Source: Lentisphaerae bacterium WC36 (GTDB lineage Bacteria > Verrucomicrobiota > Lentisphaeria > Victivallales > SZUA-371). From it: a stretch of 64,000 bases of DNA. A program made the translations under genes and the position numbers. The DNA lies in contig CP085689.1 in the NCBI GenBank assembly GCA_020683205.1, positions 3,528,230 to 3,592,229 on the forward strand, given 5' to 3'. Each line of letters starts with the position of its first letter. The first letter of the stretch is position 1. The notes below the pieces were generated by a model. That model searched no databases and was not told where the DNA came from. It saw nothing but the letters and a program-made list of their open reading frames with translations. Of the stretch, positions 7,319 through 16,719 are shown one piece after another.

Positions 7319-8131
7319 ATGAAAATAATAGATAAAAGTAAAAGTTCAATTGAACAATTAGTCGATGTTTTAAGAGCTCTTAGAGCTCCTGATGGCTGTC
7401 CTTGGGACCGTGAGCAAACTGCAATTTCATTGACTCAGTTTTTGGCGGAAGAATGCGCTGAAGCAATTGAGGCTATTAATAAAGGAGATGATGAAGAGGT
7501 TTGTGATGAATTAGGGGATGTCCTGATGAATGTTGTTTTTCAGAGTATTATTGCAGAAGAACAGGGGACATTTAATTTTTCTGATATAGCTGCAATGAGT
7601 GTTGAAAAGATGGTGCGCCGTCACCCTCATGTTTTCGGTGATGTGGTTGCGGAAGATGCCGCTACAGTTAAGAAAAACTGGGATGAGATTAAGAAAAAAG
7701 AAAAGGGTGATATAGCTGAAAGTTTTTCAATTTTAGATAATATTCCAGCGTCATTAAGTGCGTTGTTAAAGGCACGAAAGGTGCAAAGGAAAGCCGCAAA
7801 AGTAGGTTTTGATTGGAATTGTCAGCAACAAATTTTGGATAAAATTACTGAAGAATTAGTCGAGTTGAAAGAGGCGATGAGTAAAGATATTGGTCAGCGA
7901 GATGAAGAGCATATTGATGAGGAAATTGGTGATTTGTTGTTTGCAGTCGTTAATTTATCGCGCTTTAGAAAACGCGCAACTGCTGAACAATTAATGCAAA
8001 ATGCTGTGCAGAAATTTGAGAAGCGTTTTCGCTATATTGAAAGTTCATTAAAAAGTCAAGGTAAAGACTTTAGTGATAGCAATATAGTGGAAATGGAGCA
8101 ATTATGGTGTGAGGCAAAGAAAAAATTATAA
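7319..8131 (+). CDS. mazG: Nucleoside triphosphate pyrophosphohydrolase MazG
   Basis: Full-length (270 aa) two-domain MazG, which hydrolyses (d)NTPs to NMP and pyrophosphate, cleaning the nucleotide pool. The N-terminal domain shows C-P-W-D-R-E-Q-T (27-34), the metal-binding E-E-C-A-E (44-48) and D-E-L-G-D-V-L-M-N, with RRHPHVFGD thereafter. The C-terminal domain repeats the pattern (KITEELVELKEA and EEIGDLLFAVVNLSR). Downstream of smr and probably co-transcribed. Confidence 0.95.
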   Translation: MKIIDKSKSSIEQLVDVLRALRAPDGCPWDREQTAISLTQFLAEECAEAIEAINKGDDEEVCDELGDVLMNVVFQSIIAEEQGTFNFSDIAAMSVEKMVRRHPHVFGDVVAEDAATVKKNWDEIKKKEKGDIAESFSILDNIPASLSALLKARKVQRKAAKVGFDWNCQQQILDKITEELVELKEAMSKDIGQRDEEHIDEEIGDLLFAVVNLSRFRKRATAEQLMQNAVQKFEKRFRYIESSLKSQGKDFSDSNIVEMEQLWCEAKKKL

Positions 8132-8286
8132 TGATTGTATTTTCTAGAGTTGATTATGCTTGATTTTAATTATTTGAGCTGTTATATTTATGTTTGCATT
8201 TAATTTAGAGATAAATTAGCGAGTAAATAAGAAAGTTTAAGGTAGTAAATTAATTTTATAACTATAAAAACAGGATATATGATATA

Positions 8287-8664
8287 ATGATTATGAAAAG
8301 AACATTTTTGATTTTAATGATAACTTTCGCAACTTTTTTTACTTTTTCTCCTCCAAAGGCGGAAGCATTTATTGACCCAATTTCATTGTCATTACTAACT
8401 CCTGCAGCTTTGCAGGTAGCAAAAGAGTTTGCACCATATTTTATACGTGGAGCTATTGGCGCTAGTAGAGGATTGGTCTATATGTCTAGAAACTTTATTG
8501 ATATGTTTAGATTGCCGTTTGGAGCTTTGCAGGCAACTGCTGGGTTTCCGTGGGGACAATTTGGGAATGGAGTTAGAAATATGGTGCAGGGGTCACTGGC
8601 TCCTGTTAAACTCATCGCCAATATATTCTTGATGCCATTTTATGCGCTCAGTGCTTTTAGGTGA
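8287..8664 (+). CDS. Small secreted/periplasmic protein of unknown function
   Basis: A 125-residue protein with a clear signal peptide (M-K-R, hydrophobic FLILMITFATFFTF, then PPKAEA with a probable cleavage after A-E-A near residue 27). The mature part is short, hydrophobic and rich in Gly, Phe, Met and Arg, with two amphipathic or membrane-associated segments; no family is recognised. Start taken at ATG 8287 because AGGA lies 11 bases upstream; ATG 8293 would also give a good signal peptide. It lies between mazG and dciA with a 155-base untranslated gap before it. Confidence 0.6.
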   Translation: MIMKRTFLILMITFATFFTFSPPKAEAFIDPISLSLLTPAALQVAKEFAPYFIRGAIGASRGLVYMSRNFIDMFRLPFGALQATAGFPWGQFGNGVRNMVQGSLAPVKLIANIFLMPFYALSAFR

Positions 8665-8691
8665 CATAACTTCAAGAGGATATTGTGCATT

Positions 8692-9144
8692 ATGGATAAT
8701 GAGTATTATAACCGCAATAAAGTTGTTTATCGTCGTGGTAAACAACTCCATGATCCTGTAAGTGATCTGTATCGAAAGGTTTTAAATGATTGGTATGGAA
8801 CTGAGCGTTCGAGCGTTGAAATGGCTAGTCACAGTCCAAAAACAATTCATATTAAAGCTTTGCTTGAAGATGTTGCAAAGCAAGCAGTTTCATGGCAAAC
8901 TTCTTTATTAATAAAATTGCAAAATAACTGGGAAAAAATTGTTGGCAAACAAATTGCCAATATCGCTAGTCCAGTGGCAATTCGTTATCATGTTGTTTAT
9001 ATAGAAGTAACACATAGCGCATGGCTTAATGAATTAAGTGGAGAAATTAAAGATAAAATCTTACATAATGTCATTAAGGTCTGTGGTGAAAAAAACTGTG
9101 ATGATATAAAATTTGTTCCTCAAGGAAGACGTTTTAAAAATTAG
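8692..9144 (+). CDS. dciA: DUF721 protein, DciA-like replicative helicase operator
   Basis: A 150-residue protein whose C-terminal half is a DUF721/DciA domain: N-N-W-E-K-I-V-G-K-Q-I-A-N-I, then P-V-A-I-R-Y-H-V-V-Y-I-E-V-T-H-S-A-W-L-N-E-L, then the helix to KFVPQGRR. DciA loads the replicative helicase in bacteria lacking DnaC/DnaI. The N-terminal about 60 residues are polar and probably disordered. A TTG at 8683 is only 2 bases from the AGAGGA sequence, so ATG 8692 is preferred. Functional transfer from DciA is by family. Confidence 0.75.
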   Translation: MDNEYYNRNKVVYRRGKQLHDPVSDLYRKVLNDWYGTERSSVEMASHSPKTIHIKALLEDVAKQAVSWQTSLLIKLQNNWEKIVGKQIANIASPVAIRYHVVYIEVTHSAWLNELSGEIKDKILHNVIKVCGEKNCDDIKFVPQGRRFKN

Positions 9145-9175
9145 CACAAAAAGTCTTATAGATAGAAATTGACAA

Positions 9176-9532
9176 TTAGGAATCATGTTTTTCTTTAATA
9201 TCACTAAGTTTAGATTCAATGGTTCTGCTATCAAATTGTTGTTCTAAATATTTATAAACTTGTAGTCTCTTAATATCATAGATAATTACCAATAGCATCG
9301 CAATATTATAAGCGATTAAAATCTTAACGCATAAAGGCACAGCATCAATAGTTGTTAATTCTTCAGTTTTGCCCTTTATTTCATCATTTATCTCGCCTAT
9401 TTTGACATTAACATATATTGGTGCTTTATTTTTAAGTTTAATGATTCCCCATACACCAATAATATTGACAGTTACTGTTAATGTCACAGCAATAATTAAA
9501 AATAATCTTAAAAAAAACTTATTTGATTTCAT
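9176..9532 (-). CDS. Small two-helix membrane protein of unknown function
   Basis: About 118 residues with two transmembrane helices (near residues 8-32 and 66-85), an approximately 30-residue polar segment between them and a charged C-terminal tail. The start at 9532 follows GAGG at about 9 bases; a longer form from 9547 adds five residues. It overlaps the end of the upstream lipoprotein gene by 14 bases, so it is translationally coupled to it. No family recognised; a partner of the PqiC-like lipoprotein is possible. Confidence 0.55.
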   Translation of the reverse strand: MKSNKFFLRLFLIIAVTLTVTVNIIGVWGIIKLKNKAPIYVNVKIGEINDEIKGKTEELTTIDAVPLCVKILIAYNIAMLLVIIYDIKRLQVYKYLEQQFDSRTIESKLSDIKEKHDS

Positions 9533-10118
9533 TTTTAATAGCCTCATTTAAATAGTCATCAATTGAATTTTTAATATCTATTGCTAATAAATCGCTTAAC
9601 ATTGCAAATGATTTAGCAAAATACTCAGGTTGAATTTTTTCAAAGGAAACTTCGCGTTGAAAACTTTTACTAAAAACTGGGTTTAGAGGACGCTTTTTTT
9701 GAAAAATACTGTAGCGAACAACTAAATCCGCATTTTTGCTGTTAGTATTAATTGAAAAATTATCAACAACTCCTTTTATAACGAATGTTTTACAACTTTT
9801 ATTGTTTTTTGAAGAAAATTTACTCATCACATAATTTCTGATCATAAATTCTGGAGGTTGAATCCATTTATTATAATCATCAATAAGTACATGATAATTA
9901 TCCTTAGTATATACCATACGATTTTTTTCTGGTAGAAGAGAATTGAAATTTTTAACCTCAATATTATATGTAATAGGAACTTGTTTTGGTGCGGAGCCAA
10001 TAGTATAATAATTTACTTCTTGATATGGAGCGGGCTTTAAAAAGCTGCATGAAGTTGCCAAAAGCATTAAGAGTAAATTGAAAGTTAAAAACATTGGTAC
10101 AAGTAATCTTTTTTTCAT
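9519..10118 (-). CDS. PqiC/YmbA-like lipoprotein (ABC-type transport auxiliary component family)
   Basis: A 199-residue lipoprotein: signal peptide with lipobox L-A-T-S-C (Cys about residue 24). The mature domain has the pattern of DUF330/PqiC auxiliary lipoproteins: Y-Y-T-I early, an I-E-V-K-N-F strand, the segment ending in N-K-W-I-Q-P-P with the conserved Trp-x-x-P turn, then a helix and an alternating strand region (FVIKGVVDNF, ADLVVRYSIF). These lipoproteins work with MCE/ABC lipid-transport systems at the outer membrane. No MCE protein is in the window, so the partner is unknown. Similarity is recognised by pattern only. Confidence 0.5.
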   Translation of the reverse strand: MKKRLLVPMFLTFNLLLMLLATSCSFLKPAPYQEVNYYTIGSAPKQVPITYNIEVKNFNSLLPEKNRMVYTKDNYHVLIDDYNKWIQPPEFMIRNYVMSKFSSKNNKSCKTFVIKGVVDNFSINTNSKNADLVVRYSIFQKKRPLNPVFSKSFQREVSFEKIQPEYFAKSFAMLSDLLAIDIKNSIDDYLNEAIKNEIK

Positions 10119-10152
10119 AAATAATTTACTCCCTATTTATTTTAGCACTAAC

Positions 10153-11316
10153 TTATTCGTAGACCTTACGTTTTGGAATTAATAAGTACATATCTACATC
10201 TAGTTTATTTTTGTTTTTTAATAATAATCGATTTGCATTTAAAATTTTAACAGCATCTTTCTTGTTGCCATAATACTTTAAGGCGATACTTGAGAGTGAT
10301 TCACCAGCCTTTACTTTATGGAAAAAAGATTTTTTAGCAATCAAATTTTTTGCTTTTTGTTCTTTAGCGGTAGTTTCGCTTTTATTTGTTGTTAGGTTAC
10401 TTGATTCGCTTGAAGTTTCAGAATTATTATTACTATTAATCTCACTATCAGCTCCATCACTTGTTGAATTTTTCGTTGCCGAATTACTCACATTGTCTGA
10501 CTTTGGAGAATCTTGAACCATTCCGCTATCTACTTTGTCTGGTACAGCTTTTTTATCAATTAATTCAAGAAATTTTTCTAAAGTGTTTAGTTTTAGCTGT
10601 AATGCTTGATTTTTTGCTAAAGCGCTTTGATAATCGCTTCTAATTTTAAAATAACGATTTTTATATGAAATTTCTTCTTGCTGTTGAGGAGTAATATTTG
10701 TTTTTTTACCTGTTTTAAGTGTCGAGTTTGCTAATTTATCTTTAGCTTCAGAAAGTAAATTATTTAGTCGTCTAATATCAAGAATTAAAGCTTTATTTCT
10801 TTCAACAAAGCTTTTTAACGTTCTTTTCAGTCTTTGCACATATTCTTTATGAAGTTGCTCCGCAGTTTTTTCTGCTTTGTCTGGAACTTTTATTGTGCTA
10901 GTTTTTAGTAAATTTCGATTTTTAATAACAACATTTTTGCCAAATTCAAATAGTTGCAGTTTAAATAATTGTTCAATATTGTCACGCTCCGTACTTCGGG
11001 GGGTATTGTCTAGGTATACTTTGTAATGGTATAGCTCGCGAACTTTATCGTTGCCATGGTCAGTATATAATTTAGCTAATTCCAAATGAACACCGTATGC
11101 ATTCGGTTTAGTTAATAAAAAATTTTCATAAAGTTCAATTGCTGTGTCAAATTTTTTCTCTTTTTTACGTAAAGTTGCTTTACGATAAAGCGGATGGTTT
11201 TTGGGACTGCCCGAGTCGCAACTAGTGAAGACTGGAAAAACAAAAACTATAATTAATAGAGAACTAATTAATTTATAATAGCGTTTTCTTTTATTGTTAA
11301 AGTTGTTTTTCATCAT
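10153..11316 (-). CDS. Lipoprotein with TPR-like region, coiled coil and C-terminal LysM domain
   Basis: A 387-residue envelope protein. The N-terminus has a basic stretch, a hydrophobic segment and lipobox F-T-S-C (about residue 33). Residues about 42-90 form a TPR-like helix pair (F-D-T-A-I-E-L-Y-E-N-F-L, G-V-H-L-E-L-A-K-L-Y). A long charged coiled coil follows (about 150-250), then a Ser/Asn/Thr-rich linker, then a LysM domain starting near residue 333 (H-K-V-K-A-G-E-S-L-S-S-I-A-L-K-Y-Y-G) ending in Y-L-L-I-P. LysM binds peptidoglycan, so the protein probably ties the outer membrane to the wall. Same operon as the PqiC-like lipoprotein. Confidence 0.75.
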   Translation of the reverse strand: MMKNNFNNKRKRYYKLISSLLIIVFVFPVFTSCDSGSPKNHPLYRKATLRKKEKKFDTAIELYENFLLTKPNAYGVHLELAKLYTDHGNDKVRELYHYKVYLDNTPRSTERDNIEQLFKLQLFEFGKNVVIKNRNLLKTSTIKVPDKAEKTAEQLHKEYVQRLKRTLKSFVERNKALILDIRRLNNLLSEAKDKLANSTLKTGKKTNITPQQQEEISYKNRYFKIRSDYQSALAKNQALQLKLNTLEKFLELIDKKAVPDKVDSGMVQDSPKSDNVSNSATKNSTSDGADSEINSNNNSETSSESSNLTTNKSETTAKEQKAKNLIAKKSFFHKVKAGESLSSIALKYYGNKKDAVKILNANRLLLKNKNKLDVDMYLLIPKRKVYE

Positions 11317-11322
11317 CTTTTT

Positions 11323-12024
11323 TTACCTTTGAGAATTAAAATAAAACTTTTCTGGGATTGTTGACGGGAAATTTTTCAAATTTTTAATAAAATTATAGAT
11401 CTCTTTGTAATCTATTTGTTTGTCAACTGTGAACTCAGTTATTAATTTATCATAATCTAACGAAACTGCAAATGGTTTAATAATATTAAGTGTTGCTTCT
11501 AAAGTAATTGGGGTGTTTAGCCCTTTAATAATGACAGGGATTAAGGATGCTTGAATGAATGCTTGAATAAATTCTAAACTTCTTTCTTCATTCAAATCAA
11601 GCAAGCTTAGATCATCATGTGAAATATCAAGAGTTACCGCATCAATGTACGGATAAAATTCTTTAAGAAATTCAATGTCTAATTTATCATTTAATTTAAT
11701 ATAGAATACTAATTTTACATCTGTAGCAATATTTTTTCTTAGAAGAGCAATTTCTTGAAGAGAAAAGATTCCATGTAGCTCAATTGTTTTGCTCTGTGAA
11801 TTTTTAGCCAAATCAAGAACTTCATTAATATCGCTATATTCGGTTATAATAAAAGTTGGGCAAAATGCTAAACTTTTTAATGCTAGTCGTTGAGCTGTAC
11901 TTAATAGAATAAAGTCCTTTGCGCGGTTTAATTGACCTACCTTTAAGCCGATGTTATCACAACCTAATTTTATAGTTTGCAAAAGTTCTTCTTCATTTGT
12001 TATACCTGAAATATTAACCTTCAT
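11323..12024 (-). CDS. Divergent TrpF-like (phosphoribosylanthranilate isomerase family) protein
   Basis: A 233-residue predicted TIM barrel resembling TrpF: it begins K-V-N-I-S-G-I-T where TrpF has K-I-C-G-I-T, followed by a G-C-D-N-I-G-L strand, an I-E-L-H-G strand (81-85, TrpF 'QLHG') and D-A-V-T-L-D (128-133) at the position of the catalytic Asp strand. The catalytic Cys is replaced by Ser6, and the C-terminal glycine-rich phosphate-binding motifs ('LAGG', 'SSGVE') are altered to K-G-L and V-S-L-D-Y. It overlaps coaX by 11 bases and no trp genes are near. Either it is a variant isomerase or has another role. Confidence 0.55.
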   Translation of the reverse strand: MKVNISGITNEEELLQTIKLGCDNIGLKVGQLNRAKDFILLSTAQRLALKSLAFCPTFIITEYSDINEVLDLAKNSQSKTIELHGIFSLQEIALLRKNIATDVKLVFYIKLNDKLDIEFLKEFYPYIDAVTLDISHDDLSLLDLNEERSLEFIQAFIQASLIPVIIKGLNTPITLEATLNIIKPFAVSLDYDKLITEFTVDKQIDYKEIYNFIKNLKNFPSTIPEKFYFNSQR

Positions 12025-12748
12025 TATTGTTGTTCATCTCCCATGCTTTTAAAATGCCACGTAAGGTAAAAAACGTATTGCCCTCAATTAATTTTTCAAT
12101 ACGTTCAGTGAAGAATTTTTGATCTCCACCTGTTGCAAAAATTTGTATAGCACAACCATGAAATCTTGTTTCAAGGTCATTAATTAGCTCCTTAACAGTT
12201 CCAATTACTCCATTGTCAATGCCTAAACGCATCGCACTTTCCGTTGATTCCCCAAGGTCTGGAGCAGTTGTGTCATGTAAAGGAATTAATGGGAGCTGTG
12301 CTGTGTAATTATGCAAAGCTTTACGTAATAGTTTACGACCTGGAACAATTGCTCCGCCTCTAAAAATTTGATTGTTGTCAACAATTTCAAAGGTAATACA
12401 AGTGCCAAAATCAATTGATACTGCTATAGTATTTTTATTGGTATGTTCAGCCAAAATAATGGCATTCGCAAGACGGTCTGCCCCCAAATCTTTGGCATTT
12501 ACTCTGCTTAAGTCAATGTTCAAAATTTTATCGTGGGTTAACCAAAATATCTTGTTTGAAAAACTGCTCTCTTGAAGTTGTTCCTTAATTTTGGGAACAA
12601 CTGAAGCTGCTGCAATTTGTATATTTTTAGGAATAATATCTAGAGTGAAGTCTTCAGTAGGAATCTGTTTAAAATTATCAATTATGCCATTTTTACATAT
12701 GGTATATTGAATGTGTGTATTGCCAATATTTATTAAAAAAATTTTCAT
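12014..12748 (-). CDS. coaX: Type III pantothenate kinase
   Basis: CoaX (244 aa) phosphorylates pantothenate in the first step of coenzyme A synthesis. ASKHA-fold motifs: N-I-G-N-T-H at 7-12 (phosphate 1), G-A-D-R-L-A-N at 89-95 and D-F-G-T-C-I-T-F at 113-120, then G-G-A-I-V-P-G and F-A-T-G-G-D near the end. The first motif usually reads D-x-G-N-T; here the Asp is Asn7. The catalytic Asp113 region is intact. Located between manC and the TrpF-like gene on the minus strand. Confidence 0.9.
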   Translation of the reverse strand: MKIFLINIGNTHIQYTICKNGIIDNFKQIPTEDFTLDIIPKNIQIAAASVVPKIKEQLQESSFSNKIFWLTHDKILNIDLSRVNAKDLGADRLANAIILAEHTNKNTIAVSIDFGTCITFEIVDNNQIFRGGAIVPGRKLLRKALHNYTAQLPLIPLHDTTAPDLGESTESAMRLGIDNGVIGTVKELINDLETRFHGCAIQIFATGGDQKFFTERIEKLIEGNTFFTLRGILKAWEMNNNNEG

Positions 12749-12865
12749 TTTGTTTGTAAAGTATCAATGTTTTAAAAGTTATTATAAAAAAATAGCGTGT
12801 TGTAACTATCTTAGTGTTTAAAACTAATAAATATAGTAAAAAAAAACTAATAATCAATCTTTAAC

Positions 12866-13990
12866 TTAAAGAAACTTTTTCATTTTATCATTATTTGATA
12901 ATTTTTGCACTAAATCTTTGACCATTTGCGCTGAATCTTTGCTACAGACTAACGTTGCGTCATTTGTGTGGACAATAACAGTGTCCTTAATTCCTATTGC
13001 TGAAACAAGATGGTTATCATTGGATATAATAATATTGTTATTAGAATTCAATGATTCATTACAGCCTATAACATAATTGTTATCTGCATCAGGAGTTAAT
13101 TGATTTTCTAGTGAAGTCCAACTTCCAACATCATCCCAGTCAAAAGAACATTCTAAAACAATAAATTGGTCAATATTCTCCATAATTGCATAATCAATAG
13201 AAATTTTATTTAATTCTTGATAATAATCGTCAATCATGTTTAATGTACAATTTTTATCATTAACAATTAAATCAATAAATAATTTTAATTGAGGCGTAAA
13301 TTGAGCAAATTTGCCCTCTATGGTCGGCAGTGACCAAATAAAAATTCCACTATTCCAACGATAATTTTTAGATTTTATGTATTCTTCGGCTGTTTTTAAA
13401 TTGGGTTTTTCAATAAATTTGACCCCCTGAGCATAATCATTTTTGAGGTTTATTTCGCTTTTTAACCTTAATTTATTATTATGATCACAATTAATATATC
13501 CATATCCTGTGCTGGGGAATGTTGGTTTGACTCCAATTGTAACCATCTGTTTATTATTACGAGTTATTTCAATTGCATCTTTTAATGATTCCTGTAATGA
13601 TTTGTGATCATTTGTAACTTGATCTGCTGGTAAAACTACCATTACTGCATCATCGAAATTTTTAGTTCTTTTTTTTATTATTGCAGTTGCTAAAGCAATA
13701 CATGGAGCTGTATCTTTGTTGGCAATTTCGCCAATAATGTTTTCATTGGGGATATTTTTCAACAAAGATTGCATTGTTGAAACGTAGTTTTTATTGGTTA
13801 GAATTAAAATATTCTCAGATGGAATTAGTATTTCTTTGCCTAAACGGTTTACTGTTTGTTCAAGCAAAGTGCAATCGCCAACTAATTTTAAGAGTTGCTT
13901 TGGGTGTGAAATACGGCTTTGAGGCCAAAACCTTTCTCCTCGGCCTCCAGCCATAATGACTGCATAATTATTAACAATAGATTTATTCAT
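12866..13990 (-). CDS. manC: Mannose-1-phosphate guanylyltransferase
   Basis: A 374-residue nucleotidyltransferase that makes GDP-mannose from mannose-1-phosphate and GTP. The signature loop G-G-R-G-E-R-F-W-P-Q-S at about 15-25 is followed by H-P-K-Q-L-L; further family segments are V-V-L-P-A-D-Q, F-I-E-K-P-N, Y-R-W-N-S-G-I-F and F-D-W-D-D-V-G-S-W. The length corresponds to the single-domain form without a C-terminal phosphomannose isomerase domain. Its product feeds glycan or lipopolysaccharide synthesis. First gene of the block running to coaX and the lipoproteins. Confidence 0.92.
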   Translation of the reverse strand: MNKSIVNNYAVIMAGGRGERFWPQSRISHPKQLLKLVGDCTLLEQTVNRLGKEILIPSENILILTNKNYVSTMQSLLKNIPNENIIGEIANKDTAPCIALATAIIKKRTKNFDDAVMVVLPADQVTNDHKSLQESLKDAIEITRNNKQMVTIGVKPTFPSTGYGYINCDHNNKLRLKSEINLKNDYAQGVKFIEKPNLKTAEEYIKSKNYRWNSGIFIWSLPTIEGKFAQFTPQLKLFIDLIVNDKNCTLNMIDDYYQELNKISIDYAIMENIDQFIVLECSFDWDDVGSWTSLENQLTPDADNNYVIGCNESLNSNNNIIISNDNHLVSAIGIKDTVIVHTNDATLVCSKDSAQMVKDLVQKLSNNDKMKKFL

Positions 13991-14035
13991 AGAGGTGTTA
14001 AAAAATATTCCTAAAATTTATTAGGTTTAATGCTT

Positions 14036-14070
14036 AAAAAAAGCAACACTTAAATAGATTTAAGCGTTGC
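14036..14070 (-). terminator. Terminator of the pil operon
   Basis: Minus-strand hairpin: GCAACGCTTAAA pairs with TTTAAGTGTTGC (one mismatch), followed by a run of seven T. It lies 13 bases past the pilC stop codon. Confidence 0.85.
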
Positions 14071-14082
14071 CTAATAAAACTC

Positions 14083-15327
14083 TTATGATAATTTTTCAAT
14101 AATCGTGATTAGTGGTAAGAACATCGCAATAACAATACTACCGACAACGACCGCCAAGAACATAATCATAAATGGCTCAATTAATGATGTTAATGCACTT
14201 ACTGCATTGTCTACTTCCTCTTCATATACATCGGCTACCTGTTCAAGCATCTCAGGGAGCTTACCTGTTTCTTCACCTACCTCGATCATACTAACAACCA
14301 TTGGTGGGAATACTTTTGTAAGGCCAAGCGGTCCAGAGATACCTTCACCTTCTTTTACTGCGTCATGAACTTTTTGCACTGCGTCCGATACTACCACGTT
14401 TCCTGAGGTATCACGAACAATAAGCAACGCACTGAGCATTGGTACCCCTGAGCTCAAAAGTGTACTGAGCGTCCGTGAAAACTTCGCAATTGCAGAACGC
14501 GAAATAATTGCCCCAATGGCGGGTACGTTGAATTTTACCCAGTCGAGCATTTTCTTGCCGGGTTTGGTTTTATTCAAAATCATTATGCCGACAATAAAGA
14601 CGGCGATACCTATGAGTATCCCGATAAAGTTATTTTTGAGGTTATCGGAAATTCCCATAATAAATTCAGTAAATGCAGGTAATGGTGCACCCTCAAGAAG
14701 TTCTGTAAAGATTTTCTTAAACTTAGGAACAATAAAGATCATCAAACCAGCAGTAATTGCAATTGCAAAAGTTAAAACCACAATCGGATAAACCATTGCC
14801 GATTTCACCTTTTTGATAATCCTAGTAGCTTTTTCCATGAAGGTTGCTAAACGGTCAAGGATAATTTCTAATGCCCCTGATGCTTCCCCAGCTTTAATCA
14901 TATTTTGATAAAGGTCATTAAATGAACGTGGATGTTGTGCTAAAGCTTCAGAAAATGTTGAACCACCCTCAATAGAGTTAGCTGTTTCACCTAAAACTTT
15001 CTTTGCACTAACATTTTTGGTTTGACGTTCAAGAGTACGCAATGCACGAATCAGTGGCAAACCAGCAGTTAATAGAATCGCAAGCTGGCGAGTAATAATT
15101 GTTAAATCCTTATTTTTTATTTTTGCAGGACCTAGTGAAATATTAATTTCACCAGCTTTTTTACCTTGCCCCTCAGTAACTGTTTTTTTGCGTGAAGGTT
15201 TAAAGTCTGTTAAAACCAAACCTTGAGTCGCAAGCATCTCCTTGATTGCTTCTGCAGCAGGAGCATCAATGGTACCTTTGTGCTGCTTGCCGTTCTCATC
15301 AATAGCCTTGTAGTCAAATAATGGCAT
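14083..15327 (-). CDS. pilC: Type IV pilus / type II secretion inner-membrane platform protein (PilC/GspF)
   Basis: A 414-residue platform protein with two GspF domains. The N-terminus M-P-L-F-D-Y-K-A-I-D-E-N-G and the L-L-T-A-G-L-P-L-I-R-A-L segment are characteristic; the second domain repeats L-L-S-S-G-V-P-M-L-S-A-L. Three transmembrane regions are visible (about 175-200, 225-250 and the C-terminal 385-410), and the M-I-E-V-G-E-E-T-G-K-L-P-E-M-L motif is present. It anchors the assembly ATPases encoded upstream in the same operon and is the last gene before the terminator. Confidence 0.93.
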   Translation of the reverse strand: MPLFDYKAIDENGKQHKGTIDAPAAEAIKEMLATQGLVLTDFKPSRKKTVTEGQGKKAGEINISLGPAKIKNKDLTIITRQLAILLTAGLPLIRALRTLERQTKNVSAKKVLGETANSIEGGSTFSEALAQHPRSFNDLYQNMIKAGEASGALEIILDRLATFMEKATRIIKKVKSAMVYPIVVLTFAIAITAGLMIFIVPKFKKIFTELLEGAPLPAFTEFIMGISDNLKNNFIGILIGIAVFIVGIMILNKTKPGKKMLDWVKFNVPAIGAIISRSAIAKFSRTLSTLLSSGVPMLSALLIVRDTSGNVVVSDAVQKVHDAVKEGEGISGPLGLTKVFPPMVVSMIEVGEETGKLPEMLEQVADVYEEEVDNAVSALTSLIEPFMIMFLAVVVGSIVIAMFLPLITIIEKLS

Positions 15328-15369
15328 AGTTCATTCTCCTCGAATTTTAGCGTTCCATCTTCCTAAATA

Positions 15370-16437
15370 TTATCCTTGTACACCAAGCTTTTGTAACATA
15401 GCTTTAGCATTTTTAGCCTTCGTAATCAAGTCATGGTAAGAAATGATACCTTTACTGTATAATTCATACAAGTGGTCATCAAGTGTATTCATACCATATT
15501 TTGCTCCAGTTTGAAGCTCTGATTGAATCATATAAATTTTATTATCACGAATCAAGTTCATAATTGAGTCCGTTTGTACCATAATTTCAAATGCCGCAAC
15601 ACGACCAGGTTTATCTTGACGACGTAATAGTACCTGAGAAATTACTGCTTGAACTGAGCCTGCAAGCTGTGTTCTAATCTGTTCTTGCTGAGTTGTTGGA
15701 AATGCATCTACAATACGGTTAATGGTTTCAGCAGAACCAGTTGTATGCAATGTTCCAAAAACCAAGTGACCAGTTTCTGCCGCTGTTACTGCTGCTTCAA
15801 TAGTTTCAAGGTCACGCATCTCCCCCACTAGAATTACATCAGGATCCTGACGTAATGCACGTTTTAGGGCATCGGCGAAACTTACTGTGTCATTACCAAC
15901 TTCACGTTGCATAATCACACTCTTTTTATGGTTATGATAGAACTCTATTGGATCTTCAATTGTAATAATATGTGCAGGTCGCTCTTGATTAATAATATCA
16001 ATCATCGATGCAAGTGTTGTCGATTTACCTGAACCAGTAGGGCCTGTTACAAGGACAAGACCACGTGGGCGGTATAGTAAGTCTTTAACTGAAGGAGGTA
16101 ACCCGATTTGTTCCATTGTCAACAAGTCATTTGGAATCTGACGTAAAACCGCTCCAAAAACCCCTTTTTGTTTAAATGCACTTACACGAAAACGTGCTTT
16201 ATCTTCATATGCAAAACCAAAGTCGGTACTTCCAACCTCATAAATTTGTTGCAAATTTCCTTCTGATGCAATTGATTTAATTAACCTTTCTGCATCTTCT
16301 GGAGTAAGTTCAGGCAAACCAAGTGGGGTCATATCACCATGTAAACGTACTACTGGTGGAACTCCAACTTCTAAGTGAAGGTCACTCACTCCTTCATCTA
16401 CTACAAATTGTAGTAACTCATTCATTTCAACTTGCAT
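15370..16437 (-). CDS. pilT: Type IV pilus retraction ATPase PilT
   Basis: A 355-residue secretion ATPase of the PilT type: N-terminal [13 protein letters not shown], Walker [10 protein letters not shown] (132-140), Asp box T-I-E-D-P-I-E-F, Walker [17 protein letters not shown] and His box H-L-V-F-G-T-L-H-T. The length without a long N-terminal domain and the [15 protein letters not shown] segment separate PilT from PilB. It would depolymerise pili for twitching or DNA uptake. GGAGTGG precedes the start. Confidence 0.95.
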   Translation of the reverse strand: MQVEMNELLQFVVDEGVSDLHLEVGVPPVVRLHGDMTPLGLPELTPEDAERLIKSIASEGNLQQIYEVGSTDFGFAYEDKARFRVSAFKQKGVFGAVLRQIPNDLLTMEQIGLPPSVKDLLYRPRGLVLVTGPTGSGKSTTLASMIDIINQERPAHIITIEDPIEFYHNHKKSVIMQREVGNDTVSFADALKRALRQDPDVILVGEMRDLETIEAAVTAAETGHLVFGTLHTTGSAETINRIVDAFPTTQQEQIRTQLAGSVQAVISQVLLRRQDKPGRVAAFEIMVQTDSIMNLIRDNKIYMIQSELQTGAKYGMNTLDDHLYELYSKGIISYHDLITKAKNAKAMLQKLGVQG

Positions 16438-16719
16438 ATTATCTAGCCACTCCTAATTTTTCCATATCTAATTTAACTTTAATCTTTAACCACATAAATC
16501 ACAGCCTAAAAATTTTTAAATCTTATATAAACCACCATTAAACAATAAATTTAAGTGTTTTTTGATATTGTTATTAAATACTTAATATTTATATAAATAT
16601 CTTTGTTTTGTTGCTCTTTCAAGTTTTCAAAGCACTTAAATGTAATATTTTATGAAAATTAATCAAAAATTATGTTTTGCTGTAATTTAATTCACATTTA
16701 TTCTATTTTTTGACCTTTT

